NCBI GenBank assembly: GCA_910574885.1
Contig: CAJTDD010000010.1
Span: 83,598-147,597, forward strand
Origin: Lachnospiraceae bacterium
GTDB taxonomy: Bacteria; Bacillota; Clostridia; Lachnospirales; Lachnospiraceae
Length of the DNA: 64,000 bases
Reading direction: 5' to 3'
The position numbers and the translations under genes are program-made. The notes beneath the pieces were generated by a model. That model saw only the letters and a program-made list of their open reading frames with translations, was not told the origin of the DNA and made no database searches. Shown one piece after another: positions 26,373 to 34,704 of the stretch. Position 1 is the first letter of the stretch. Each line of letters opens with the position of its first letter.

Positions 26373-26978
26373 ATGAATCAACTCATCAGAATTACAACAG
26401 TCCCCATTCAATATGAGCTGAAAGTCAACAATGCCCGGCTGGAATATTCCAGAGCGAAGGCAGAGTTGGAGATCAGCCGTAACGACGGCGGGCTATCGAT
26501 CAAGAGTCGTCCTGTAAAACTGCACCTGGATTCTTCTGAGGCAAGGAATTCGGTTGTGCCTACCACGGCCAGAAGCGTTGCCCAGACAGCACAGGCAGGA
26601 AAAGAAGCCGCTTACAGCGCAACGGCACAGCTCGTACAGGAAGGCAAGCTTCTGTTAAAGGCAGATATCGGTCAAGATGTAATCGGACAGATCATGCAGC
26701 AGAGAACAGCTCCTGCTACCGGAGAATTCCAGCTTGGATTCACCCCTTCTGCCCCTGTAGATATCAACTATGAAGCTGCTGATTTGACGATCAATTATGA
26801 GATGGATAAGTTGAATTTTGACCTGAAGGTAGCAAACGGCAATTTTGAATTTATCCCGGGCAATATTGAGATGTCCATCACTCAGCATCCCGATGTTGTC
26901 ATCGAATATATTGGCGGACCGCTCTATGTACCGCCGAGCGCTGATCCGAACTATGAACCAATAGACGTAAGGGCTTAA
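26373..26978 (+). CDS. DUF6470 family protein (YviE-like)
   Basis: A 201-residue cytoplasmic protein of the kind encoded between flgL and fliW in many Firmicutes (YviE in B. subtilis). It begins LIRITTVPIQYELKVNNARLEY and contains repeated short beta-prone segments near the C-terminus (FDLKVANGNFEFIPGNIEMSITQHPDVVIEYIGGPLYVPP). The biochemical role is unknown. Its stop codon is inside the loop of a strong terminator (26967-26995), which ends the long flagellar transcript. Confidence 0.85.
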   Translation: MNQLIRITTVPIQYELKVNNARLEYSRAKAELEISRNDGGLSIKSRPVKLHLDSSEARNSVVPTTARSVAQTAQAGKEAAYSATAQLVQEGKLLLKADIGQDVIGQIMQQRTAPATGEFQLGFTPSAPVDINYEAADLTINYEMDKLNFDLKVANGNFEFIPGNIEMSITQHPDVVIEYIGGPLYVPPSADPNYEPIDVRA

Positions 26979-26995
26979 CAAAGCCCTTACTTTTT
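26967..26995 (+). terminator. Rho-independent terminator after the flgM-DUF6470 run
   Basis: Ten-bp stem GTAAGGGCTT/AAGCCCTTAC with a 4-nt loop and a run of five T directly after. The TAA stop of the preceding gene lies at the stem-loop junction. Confidence 0.9.
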
Positions 26996-27068
26996 CACAT
27001 ATTATTTTTGGAGCATACACTGTAGGACAGCCCCCTATTGCTTGGTACACTCTTACTGAGTTACTTTG

Positions 27069-27182
27069 TTGGACGTAGTCCACCCGCCCGCAGAGCATGA
27101 TTACGGTGTGCCCTTGGGTATACCTTATCGGACGATAGTCCGCCCTCAGGGCATTTATTTCGGGATGTCTTTTGGGTATTCG
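27069..27182 (-). repeat. Dispersed palindromic repeat, copy 2 (inverted, with a second degenerate unit)
   Basis: Read on the minus strand, 27071-27124 matches copy 1, with hairpins GCTC-TGC-GGGC (one wobble) and TGGAC-TAC-GTCCA. A second, poorly conserved unit follows on the plus side to about 27182. It fills most of the gap between the DUF6470 terminator and fliW. Confidence 0.75.
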
Positions 27183-27205
27183 TAATCCTTAGGAGGTATA
27201 ATACG

Positions 27206-27649
27206 TTGAATATAAATGCTAAATATTTCGGATCTGTTTCTTATGAAGAAGCAGATTCTATTCACATCATCAATGGACTGATTGGCTTTGAAGCCCACAC
27301 GCAGTATCTCCCCATCCCGTTCCAGGAGGAAGATGATTCCATGATTTCTCTGCAATGTCTGGATGACGAGACGCTTTCGTTTATACTGATGAATCCATTC
27401 GGGTTGTTTCCCGACTATGCTCCCGCTCTTTCCAAACAGGATCTCCGGGAACTAGACGCGGACTCTCCCGAAGATATCTCATATTATGTAATCAGCGTGA
27501 TCCGCGATTCCGTTGCGGAATCCACAGTGAACTTAAAAGCCCCGCTTGCCGTTAACGCATTGAACCGCAAGGCAAAACAGGTCATTCTGGATCAGCCTGA
27601 ATACACCTTCCGCCATGCGCTTGGTGATATTGCCCATAAGGAGGATTAA
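27206..27649 (+). CDS. fliW: Flagellar assembly factor FliW
   Basis: A 147-residue protein with the FliW pattern: ADSIHIINGLIGFEAHTQYLPIP near the N-terminus and YYVISVIRDSVAESTVNLKAPLAVNALNRKAKQVIL near the C-terminus. The start codon is TTG at 27206, 9 nt after AGGAGG; no ATG fits as well. FliW binds CsrA and flagellin and so couples flagellin translation to export. csrA starts 5 nt after its stop. Confidence 0.94.
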   Translation: MNINAKYFGSVSYEEADSIHIINGLIGFEAHTQYLPIPFQEEDDSMISLQCLDDETLSFILMNPFGLFPDYAPALSKQDLRELDADSPEDISYYVISVIRDSVAESTVNLKAPLAVNALNRKAKQVILDQPEYTFRHALGDIAHKED

Positions 27650-27653
27650 TGTT

Positions 27654-27875
27654 ATGCTTATACTGCAACGCCGGAAAGGACAATCCCTCTCCATTAACCA
27701 CAATATCACATTGACTGTCGTGGATGCCGGAACTGACTGGGTGAAGCTTGCGATCGACGCTCCTAAGGAGATTCCGATTCTCCGGGCAGAGTTAAAGGAA
27801 GCTGCGGCAGAGAACCAGAAAGCTTCGGAAACAGCCTCACGTCAAGTCCTTGAGGCTATTCTTAAAAAGCGATAG
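27654..27875 (+). CDS. csrA: Translational regulator CsrA
   Basis: A 73-residue RNA-binding protein: MLILQRRKGQSLSINHNITLTVVD and VKLAIDAPKEIPILRAEL are the conserved beta strands, with the RNA-contacting R/K residues near both ends. AAGGAGG overlaps the end of fliW, so the two are translationally linked. In other Firmicutes this protein represses flagellin mRNA until FliW is freed. Confidence 0.96.
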   Translation: MLILQRRKGQSLSINHNITLTVVDAGTDWVKLAIDAPKEIPILRAELKEAAAENQKASETASRQVLEAILKKR

Positions 27876-27917
27876 GTAAATTATGGTTCCTCCTTTAATT
27901 ATATATATATTAAAACG

Positions 27918-27952
27918 GGTCTGGCGGGAAATACGATATTTCCCACCAGACC
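27918..27952. terminator. Bidirectional terminator between csrA and the converging gene
   Basis: Stem GGTCTGG, one mismatch, GGGAAATA, with a CGA loop and the complement. Minus-strand side continues CGTTTTAATA; plus side has a poor T run. Confidence 0.8.
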
Positions 27953-27966
27953 TATCTTATTCTCGG

Positions 27967-29022
27967 CTACGCCGAACAATCAATAAATTCCACCGACGTG
28001 ACAGGCGCCGACATCACTTCTACGCTCACCCCTGCGGACGCCGTACCTCCCAACACAGACGCAATCTCTGCAGATAACGCCGTAGGCGACAGCGAATCCA
28101 CATATTGCTCTGCCATCTGCTTAAACTGCTCGTCGTTCATGGAAGAATTGGGCGTCACATCATCCATATGTGCCGTCGCTGTCTGGCAGTGTTCCTGCCC
28201 CATCCTCGCCTTCTGCTTGCGCTTCAATTCCTGCGCTAACTGAAGCGCAAGCTTATCCTTCATCTTCCGCTCTGCCGCCTTCTCCCGAAGCCTTAAATTC
28301 TCTTCCTTGTGAAGCCTTGCAATCTTAATATTGCCGCTCTGGATTACGGACTTAATCTTCCGGACTATCCTTGCCGCCTCCGCCGGGTCAGACACTTGAG
28401 ACTTCACCCTCTGTATCTCCCCATACTTCGCAGAAATCAACCCCTTTACCGAGGTCACATTCCTTGCGCTTGCCAGCCGCATCATGCTCGACGTATGGGA
28501 ATAGCTGTAAGAGTTGACCTTAGGGCTCTTCTTCTTCGCATAGAAGGAGGTAGACTTCTTATCCCGCCACCAAGTCGGCTGGGTGCTTTCGTCTTTCTTC
28601 TGCATTGCCGTCCACTTGGATACCTGGCCGTCTTCGCCAATTACCAGCCCCATGCCTACCAGTTCCTTATTTTTCAGCAAGGCTTCTACATTCGCCGACT
28701 TCTGATATTGATCCATATGGTTCAGAATATTCTCCACATGCTGGCGCAGATTCTCATCTGTACTCATCTTCTCTAACAGCTCTTCGGAAATCGCCACATT
28801 ATTCGTTCCTGTCTGTCCTGCCCCATACTGTGAAATCTGCTGATGGTTCTCAAATGAAATCACGCTAAAATTAATATTCTTATAGGTCTGCTTCAGATAC
28901 TTTATCATAGATGCCGCATCCGTCTGGGCAGCCGCCGTATTATTTTCAACACTTTTCCGGGAATCCATCTGGTAGAGTGCAACCTTGGGATCTGAGTACG
29001 CTTTGCTGTTCGTTACTTTCAT
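27967..29022 (-). CDS. Conserved protein of unknown function in the flagellar region
   Basis: A 351-residue protein without signal peptide or membrane helix. The N-terminal half contains NNVAISEELLEKMSTDENLRQ and HVENILNHMDQYQ; the middle has a long basic coiled coil (LHKEENLRLREKAAERKMKDKLALQLAQELKRKQKARMG) and the end is Ser/Val-rich. It resembles DUF6033-type proteins found near flagellar genes in Lachnospiraceae, an assignment from memory. A GCCGATAT box 48 bp upstream suggests sigma-28 control, hence late flagellar expression. Export through the flagellar system is a possibility. No catalytic motif is seen. Confidence 0.7.
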   Translation of the reverse strand: MKVTNSKAYSDPKVALYQMDSRKSVENNTAAAQTDAASMIKYLKQTYKNINFSVISFENHQQISQYGAGQTGTNNVAISEELLEKMSTDENLRQHVENILNHMDQYQKSANVEALLKNKELVGMGLVIGEDGQVSKWTAMQKKDESTQPTWWRDKKSTSFYAKKKSPKVNSYSYSHTSSMMRLASARNVTSVKGLISAKYGEIQRVKSQVSDPAEAARIVRKIKSVIQSGNIKIARLHKEENLRLREKAAERKMKDKLALQLAQELKRKQKARMGQEHCQTATAHMDDVTPNSSMNDEQFKQMAEQYVDSLSPTALSAEIASVLGGTASAGVSVEVMSAPVTSVEFIDCSA

Positions 29023-29069
29023 AGATATCCCTCTTTTCTTTTTCCGAATAACCTCATGCTATACTTGTA

Positions 29070-29096
29070 ATATCGGCTGAAAACCTTGCTTTCATA
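29070..29096 (-). promoter_or_regulatory. Possible sigma-28 promoter of the 29022 gene
   Basis: Minus strand GCCGATAT at 29077-29070, with TATG 15 bp (TTAT 16 bp) upstream rather than TAAA. Predicted leader is about 40 nt. Confidence 0.45.
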
Positions 29097-29158
29097 ATAG
29101 AATAAACCATCGTTTTCAGGTTGACAAATCTCTATAAATCCGCTATGTTTGATAAAGC

Positions 29159-29282
29159 ATACCCAAGGGCACACCGTAATTCATGCCCCTATGGGGCGGG
29201 CGGACTCCGTCCGTTAAAGTATACCCAAGGGCACACCGTAATTCATGCCCCTATGGGGCGGGCGGACTCCGTCCGTTAAAGT
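29159..29282 (+). repeat. Dispersed palindromic repeat, copies 3 and 4 (perfect 62-bp tandem)
   Basis: Two identical 62-bp units, 29159-29220 and 29221-29282. Each begins ATACCCAAGGGCACACCGTA and contains hairpins GCCCC-TAT-GGGGC and CGGAC-TCC-GTCCG. The array ends 21 bp before topB, so it occupies the topB leader. Identity of the units implies a recent duplication. Confidence 0.93.
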
Positions 29283-29303
29283 ATATAATAAGGAGTACAG
29301 TAA

Positions 29304-31487
29304 ATGAAATCACTAATTTTAGCAGAAAAACCTTCCGTCGCCCGTGACATTGCCCGTGTGCTGAACTGCCGCAAGAATCTATCCGGGGCCATCGAAGGGA
29401 GCCAGTACGTCGTCACATGGGCGTTAGGGCATCTCGTCACTCTGGCAGATCCCGAAGAGTACGATAAGAAATTCAAAGAATGGAATCTATCCTACCTGCC
29501 CATGATTCCCAGGAAATGGGAACTTATCGTAATCAAACAGACGGCAAAGCAATACCACAACGTGAAATCCCAACTGTTCCGCAAGGATATCGGTGACATC
29601 ATCATTGCCACAGACGCCGGGCGGGAAGGGGAACTGGTGGCCCGCTGGATTCTGGAAAAGTCCAACTGCCAGAAACCAGTGCGAAGGCTCTGGATTTCGT
29701 CTGTCACGGACAAGGCAATCCGGGAAGGCTTTTCACACTTAAAGGACGGACGGGAGTACTTAGACTTATATCACGCGGCAAGAAGCCGCGCCGAGGCGGA
29801 TTGGCTGGTGGGAATCAATGCCACCCGCGCGCTGACATGCAAATACAACGCCCAGCTCTCCTGCGGACGTGTCCAGACCCCGACCCTTGCCATCATCGCA
29901 AGGCGTGAGGAAGAGATCCGCACGTTCCGCCCGGAGGAATATTATGGGCTTACCTGCACTGCCGGAACGGTCAAGTGGGCATGGCAGCATCAGAAAAACA
30001 AAAGCACACGTTCCTTCCATAAATCCTTTATTACGGATTTACACACGAACCTCAAAGGGCAGTCCCTTACCGTCACAGACGTACAAAAGTCTGCGAAAAA
30101 GACGTTTGCACCCGGCCTGTATGACCTGACGGAACTCCAGCGTGATGCGAACCGCCGCTTTGGATTCTCTGCCAAGGAAACCCTGAATATTATGCAGCGT
30201 TTATACGAAAACCACAAGGTACTCACCTACCCCCGCACAGATTCCCGCTATATTGGAGAAGACATCGTCCCTACCATAAAGGAACGGCTGAAAGCCTGCA
30301 ATGTCGGACCGTATAAAAAACTCATACCACCGCTTTTAAAAACGCCCGTCAAGACCAGCAAATCATTTGTGGACGGCAAGAAGGTCAGCGACCATCACGC
30401 CATCATTCCTACTGAAGAACCGGCATTACTTGAGCATCTGAGCAATGAGGAGCGCAAGATTTACGATTTGGTGGTGCGGCGTTTCATCAGCGTCCTCTAT
30501 CCTGCATTTGAGTACGAGCAGACCACGCTGAACGCAGCAGCCTGCGGACAAAGTTTTATCGCAAAAGGGAAACGGATTCTCGCACCGGGTTGGAAGGCTG
30601 TTTATGAAACAGATGATTTTGATGACGAAGAAGAAGATTCTGGATTCCAGACATCCGGCCAGTCTTTGCCGCCCCTGAAAAAGGGAGAGCTGCTGCCGAT
30701 TTCCAATATTTCCGTCCAGACTGGAAAGACGAAGCCCCCGGCAAGATTTACCGAGGCGACTCTGCTGACTGCCATGGAGAACCCTGTCCGGTATATGGAA
30801 TCCGAAGACGCCAAGGCAAGGAAGACTCTCGGCGAAACAGGAGGATTAGGAACGGTCGCCACACGGGCCGATATTATCGAAAAGCTATTCCATTCCTTCC
30901 TGATTGAGAAAAAAGGAAATGAGATTCTCATCACCTCTAAGGGGAAACAGCTCCTTACGCTGGTTCCTGAGGATTTAAAAAAGCCGGAGCTTACGGCACA
31001 ATGGGAGATGCAGCTTGCCGATATCGCCAAAGGCCGCCGCAAGGAAGGAGCATTTCTGAAAGAAATTCAAGGGTACACCGACGCATTGATTGAAGAAATC
31101 CGCTCTGCAGACGGCTCATTCCGGCATGACAACCTGACCAATACCAAATGCCCACGCTGCGGGAAACGGATGCTATCCGTGAATGGAAAGAATGCACGGC
31201 TACTGGTATGTCAGGACCGGGAATGCGGCTACCGGGAGACGGTGGCGCGGCTAAGCAATGCACGATGCCCGAATTGCCATAAGAAAATGGAACTAATCAA
31301 GAAAGGGGACGACGAGACATTTGTCTGTGCCTGCGGATACAAGGAGAAGCTCTCTGCCTTTAAGGCGCGGAGGGAAAAGGAAGGCGCGGGAGTCACCAAG
31401 AAAGATGTTCAGAAATATCTGAAAAAGCAGAAAGAAGAACCCATTAATACTGCATTTGCAGATGCATTGTCGGGAATAAAATTGTAA
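29304..31487 (+). CDS. topB: DNA topoisomerase III (type IA)
   Basis: A 727-residue topoisomerase. The Toprim domain opens with SLILAEKPSVARDIARVLNC and includes DAGREGELVARW; the active-site tyrosine is in VLTYPRTDSRYI; the RAEADWLVGINATRAL and QLSCGRVQTPTLAII blocks follow the family order. The C-terminus has two Cys-rich zinc-ribbon-like modules (CPRCGKRM with CQDRECGYRE, and CPNCHKKM with CACGYKE) and a Lys-rich tail. It relaxes or decatenates DNA by single-strand passage. The ATG follows AAGGAG. Flanked on both sides by copies of the dispersed repeat. Confidence 0.96.
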   Translation: MKSLILAEKPSVARDIARVLNCRKNLSGAIEGSQYVVTWALGHLVTLADPEEYDKKFKEWNLSYLPMIPRKWELIVIKQTAKQYHNVKSQLFRKDIGDIIIATDAGREGELVARWILEKSNCQKPVRRLWISSVTDKAIREGFSHLKDGREYLDLYHAARSRAEADWLVGINATRALTCKYNAQLSCGRVQTPTLAIIARREEEIRTFRPEEYYGLTCTAGTVKWAWQHQKNKSTRSFHKSFITDLHTNLKGQSLTVTDVQKSAKKTFAPGLYDLTELQRDANRRFGFSAKETLNIMQRLYENHKVLTYPRTDSRYIGEDIVPTIKERLKACNVGPYKKLIPPLLKTPVKTSKSFVDGKKVSDHHAIIPTEEPALLEHLSNEERKIYDLVVRRFISVLYPAFEYEQTTLNAAACGQSFIAKGKRILAPGWKAVYETDDFDDEEEDSGFQTSGQSLPPLKKGELLPISNISVQTGKTKPPARFTEATLLTAMENPVRYMESEDAKARKTLGETGGLGTVATRADIIEKLFHSFLIEKKGNEILITSKGKQLLTLVPEDLKKPELTAQWEMQLADIAKGRRKEGAFLKEIQGYTDALIEEIRSADGSFRHDNLTNTKCPRCGKRMLSVNGKNARLLVCQDRECGYRETVARLSNARCPNCHKKMELIKKGDDETFVCACGYKEKLSAFKARREKEGAGVTKKDVQKYLKKQKEEPINTAFADALSGIKL

Positions 31488-31533
31488 TAGCAAGATCCCT
31501 TGCCGGACGTATCCATTATCCGTCCGACGAGGG

Positions 31534-31577
31534 ATACCCAAGGGTACACCGTAATTCATGCCCTGCGGGCAGGTATC
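31534..31577 (+). repeat. Dispersed palindromic repeat, copy 5 (partial)
   Basis: Matches the first 44 bp of the unit, up to hairpin GCCC-TGC-GGGC, then diverges. A CGGACG/CGTCCG hairpin at 31504-31526, just upstream, may be a displaced second stem or the topB terminator. Confidence 0.75.
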
Positions 31578-31651
31578 ACGGAATGCCCGAATAGGTATGC
31601 TTTTGCAGAATACAAAGCCCCTCCCATTCCTTTCACCTGCCTTTAAAATAT

Positions 31652-32290
31652 TCATTCCTTCAACTTCTTATAATAGGTATCCGCCATATAAAGCGCCGCC
31701 GCCGGATTATGCCCCAGCACACGGTCCTTGGTCACAGCCGTCGTAGTCAGCGCCTCCGAATACTTGTAGAACAGGCTGTCATGCCCCACGCACAGTCCCA
31801 CAACTACGTTGAGGTCTGTCTTCGCATGGTTCAGCATCTTTGCCTGCAAAATAGGATTGCACATATTAAGCCCGATCCCATTGCATTCTTTTGGAATCCC
31901 GACAGAAGATTTCGGCGTCGCCCCCGCCTTACACGCAATTCCAAAGACCTCAAACCCGTGGTTTCTCATAATAGACGCCAATGTACGGCTCTCCTTCAGA
32001 AGCCCCACGCAGGTCGCGATTCCAATCTTCTTCGCCCCAATCTTCCGGGCAAATTCCATGATTTCCTCAACTCTCGTGTATTGGCAGTAATGCTCATACT
32101 CCACTTCTGCCGCGGCAACCATCGTCTTATGGTTCTCTTCCTCTTCATAACACGCCATTGCCTCCTGATACACCTCTGGATTCATGTTCGTAGTCAGACA
32201 GAATTCGGGATAAGATTTATCCATCTTATCACAGTTCTTTACGGCACAGTCAATACATGACCTTTCTTTTACTAAATTTTCGTTACTCAT
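31652..32290 (-). CDS. DUF1847 family protein
   Basis: A 212-residue cytoplasmic protein with many cysteines: CIDCAVKNCD at the N-terminus and a later CKAGATPKSSVGIPKEC plus CNPILQAK pattern suggest metal or Fe-S binding. This is the DUF1847 pattern, of unknown role. ATG 32290 follows AAGGAGGAAGAAG; an alternative upstream start would run through the ribosome site. It lies downstream of the membrane metalloprotease-like gene, same strand, 40 bp apart. Confidence 0.82.
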   Translation of the reverse strand: MSNENLVKERSCIDCAVKNCDKMDKSYPEFCLTTNMNPEVYQEAMACYEEEENHKTMVAAAEVEYEHYCQYTRVEEIMEFARKIGAKKIGIATCVGLLKESRTLASIMRNHGFEVFGIACKAGATPKSSVGIPKECNGIGLNMCNPILQAKMLNHAKTDLNVVVGLCVGHDSLFYKYSEALTTTAVTKDRVLGHNPAAALYMADTYYKKLKE

Positions 32291-32330
32291 CTTCTTCCTC
32301 CTTCTCACAATTCAAACCTGATTGACCACA

Positions 32331-33419
32331 TTATCTAACTTCACTATGGTAATAAGCCACAATCAAATCCACCATACGGTTATAGCTCTTCACGCCATCT
32401 TTCTGTCCATTTGCTTTCAAATATGTATCATTGACCTTATTCGAGACTTCCGCTATAGCGCCGTCATATTTTGCCCAAAATTCCCGGTTCAGCCTAAGGT
32501 CAGCCTCCGCCTCCGGCGACAGAGTCCCCCGCACCTCCTTCCATGCATCGTAATCCGTCTTATACAACACATTCATGCACTGTATCCAACCCGACAGATA
32601 CCCGCTGTATGCAAATGCATCTTCCCCCGATTTACTGCAAGCCAGAAAAGCGATAAAATTCGCCTCCTGCTCCTGCATAAATCCCCGCAGATGGGACAAC
32701 TCGTGGCATGCAGTAAACGGAATCACATAGTCCTGCACATCCCCGTTATAATTTGCCTCAATTGTAAAGGGTGAATAGACTCCTGTTAGATTCTGGATTG
32801 AAAGAATACATGAATTTACCAGCTCCTTAGGCTTTGGGAAATATCCGGTAAGCTCCGGATACTCTTGGGAAAGTCCCTTCATCGCCTTCACTGCATTTTC
32901 TTCTGCCGGGATGTTAAGCTCCATACCGCCATCCTCGCCCCGCTCTACTTTGCCGCTTAAACCGGCGATTTCACCGGTAAGCCAAATGCACGCCTCCTCT
33001 AATTCTTCAGAAGAATATTCCTCTGTCCGAATCCCTGAACTGCTTGAAAATGATTCGCGCTGATAATTGATTCCACAATTTACCACGTAGAGGAAACACA
33101 GGACTGCCGCCAGCAGGAACAAATCCAGAAACCCACTGTACAGGCTTCTCCTGCCTGTCTTTCTTACAATTCTCCCGGCTATCCATATGACTGACCCTAT
33201 CAGCAAGAGGTACAACAACATTTCCGACACGGAAAATGGGAAATATCCCATCAGCCTGCCAATGCTCCCTACCCACAGCGGGTAGATATGTGTACTGTAC
33301 CACTGGGCAAAACTGCTCAAAAGCCTTGCCGCCGCACTTAAAATCAGCGCAGATATCCATAACACGATACTGACCGCCAGCTTTATATTATCTTTTTTAG
33401 AAATCTTGCTATCGTTCAT
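32331..33419 (-). CDS. DUF3810 family membrane protein with zinc-protease motif
   Basis: A 362-residue protein. Three hydrophobic segments lie in the first 125 residues (about 12-33, 60-80, 95-112), followed by an extracellular or cytoplasmic domain with FTACHELSHLRGFMQEQEANFIAF. HELSH followed by a Glu-rich EANF is the HExxH plus downstream Glu arrangement of gluzincin-like metallopeptidases, so a membrane-bound protease is likely. This matches DUF3810. The start at 33419 has a weak GGTGAAGAAG site; 33431 is the alternative. Substrate unknown. Confidence 0.8.
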   Translation of the reverse strand: MNDSKISKKDNIKLAVSIVLWISALILSAAARLLSSFAQWYSTHIYPLWVGSIGRLMGYFPFSVSEMLLYLLLIGSVIWIAGRIVRKTGRRSLYSGFLDLFLLAAVLCFLYVVNCGINYQRESFSSSSGIRTEEYSSEELEEACIWLTGEIAGLSGKVERGEDGGMELNIPAEENAVKAMKGLSQEYPELTGYFPKPKELVNSCILSIQNLTGVYSPFTIEANYNGDVQDYVIPFTACHELSHLRGFMQEQEANFIAFLACSKSGEDAFAYSGYLSGWIQCMNVLYKTDYDAWKEVRGTLSPEAEADLRLNREFWAKYDGAIAEVSNKVNDTYLKANGQKDGVKSYNRMVDLIVAYYHSEVR

Positions 33420-33473
33420 CTTCTTCACCATATATCTGCAAAAACAGACGCCGTACTTTATAATATAAGTCTA

Positions 33474-33512
33474 ACAATCCCCCTCCTTCTTGTCAAGAAA
33501 GAGGGGGATTGT
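33474..33512. terminator. Strong hairpin terminator
   Basis: Perfect 12-bp stem ACAATCCCCCTC/GAGGGGGATTGT with a 15-nt loop, directly downstream of the minus-strand gene ending at 33537. T run is short. Confidence 0.75.
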
Positions 33513-33536
33513 CAGCAATACCTTTTATTTCCTAAT

Positions 33537-34496
33537 CTATGCCCGTCCCGTCAGAATCATTCTCCTGCCAAGCAGATATCCGCCCGGCGCCTTCGCCATC
33601 TGCGAAATCTGCCCCATGAACATATCAATCTGCAAGTTCCGGTTTGCATTTAACTTTTCCTTGATGGAGGAAAGGAAACTATCCTTACTGCTTTTATCCG
33701 TCCCGGAAAATGTACGGTCCAGCTTTACCTGATATAATTTTTCATACTGCTCATCCTGATACTTTTGGTATCCCGGCCTGCCCGCAACAACAAGGTCAAT
33801 ATTTTTAAGCATCCAACGCATCAAAAACATCGCCGATTCCCCCGTATCCTCTCCGGAAGCGTTCAGCATCTTCTGATACTCTGCATACGACTCAGTATCG
33901 TACATTTCCATTGCATATCTGACCTCTCCCCTGCTGTCCTCATGTACATAACCATTTCCATCCAGACCGATTGCATGCTTTACCTGATACTCCATCTTAC
34001 AGGAGCCAACCCGCTTGCCTTCCATGCCGATTCTGGCAATGGAACGCATGGCATCCATAAAAGAACCTCTTGAGCGCTCATCCATGAACTGATTCGCAAG
34101 ATACTCCGCCTTCTCGACGCCCAAACTAATCCGCGCCAGCCGGTCCGTCTCCTCCACTCCATGTACATTGTTGGGGAGGAAATCACTCCGTATAATATCA
34201 TAGACGCTGTCTTTCAACTCCTGGCTCTTGCCTCTCAAAGCATCTGTAATCGCATTGTCAATCCTTGCATACCCTGTATGAACCGGTCTCACCGGTCCAT
34301 ACTCAATCACTACCGGAGACGGCTTGGACGGCGCAGCAACAGACGTGTCTTTGGGGAGCGCAAGCGGCGTATCATTCATCGGTTTCACAGATGGGAAATT
34401 CTTCCGAATCTGTTCCATCTGTGCGGAAGAAATCTTATCCATCCACGGCGTGATCGGCTGATATCCGATGCCATGAAAACAGGTACATTGGCTCAT
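33537..34496 (-). CDS. Conserved protein of unknown function, possibly flagellar regulon
   Basis: A 319-residue soluble protein; no signal peptide or membrane helix. It begins with a short Cys/His stretch (SQCTCFHGIGYQPITPWMDKIS), then a Pro-rich region, then a mostly helical domain (RIDNAITDALRGKSQELKDSVYDIIRSD, VEKAEYLANQFMDERSRGSFMDAMRSIA). I do not recognise the family. A perfect AAGGAGG precedes the ATG, and a GTCGATAT box 67 bp upstream resembles the sigma-28 -10 boxes in front of other units in this window. Confidence 0.65.
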   Translation of the reverse strand: MSQCTCFHGIGYQPITPWMDKISSAQMEQIRKNFPSVKPMNDTPLALPKDTSVAAPSKPSPVVIEYGPVRPVHTGYARIDNAITDALRGKSQELKDSVYDIIRSDFLPNNVHGVEETDRLARISLGVEKAEYLANQFMDERSRGSFMDAMRSIARIGMEGKRVGSCKMEYQVKHAIGLDGNGYVHEDSRGEVRYAMEMYDTESYAEYQKMLNASGEDTGESAMFLMRWMLKNIDLVVAGRPGYQKYQDEQYEKLYQVKLDRTFSGTDKSSKDSFLSSIKEKLNANRNLQIDMFMGQISQMAKAPGGYLLGRRMILTGRA

Positions 34497-34562
34497 AGTT
34501 ACGACCTCCTTCTATCAAAATCTGTCTCTGCCAGAACATAATCCATATGATACATATATAAT

Positions 34563-34589
34563 ATATCGACGGGTATCTGCGGCACGATA
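34563..34589 (-). promoter_or_regulatory. Possible sigma-28-like promoter of the 34496 gene
   Basis: Minus strand GTCGATAT at 34570-34563 with TATC/TTAT about 15-16 bp upstream. The -35 half is not a good match. Confidence 0.3.
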
Positions 34590-34634
34590 ACTTAATAAGA
34601 AATATTTCATGAAAACAAGAATCAAAAAACACAG

Positions 34635-34672
34635 ACAGGACATCCCTCCAACTACAAAGGAATGCCCTGTCC
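34635..34672 (-). terminator. Terminator of the sugar ABC operon
   Basis: On the minus strand a stem from GGACAGGGCAT to ATGTCCTGT, with internal mismatches, followed by TCTGTGTTTTTT. Confidence 0.65.
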
Positions 34673-34704
34673 AAAAGGTGTGCAATAAATTAGAAAGTGT
34701 CTGT

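Noticed and set aside
29159..29282. A CRISPR array
   Set aside because: Two direct 62-bp repeats with no spacer between them; they are tandem copies of the dispersed hairpin repeat.
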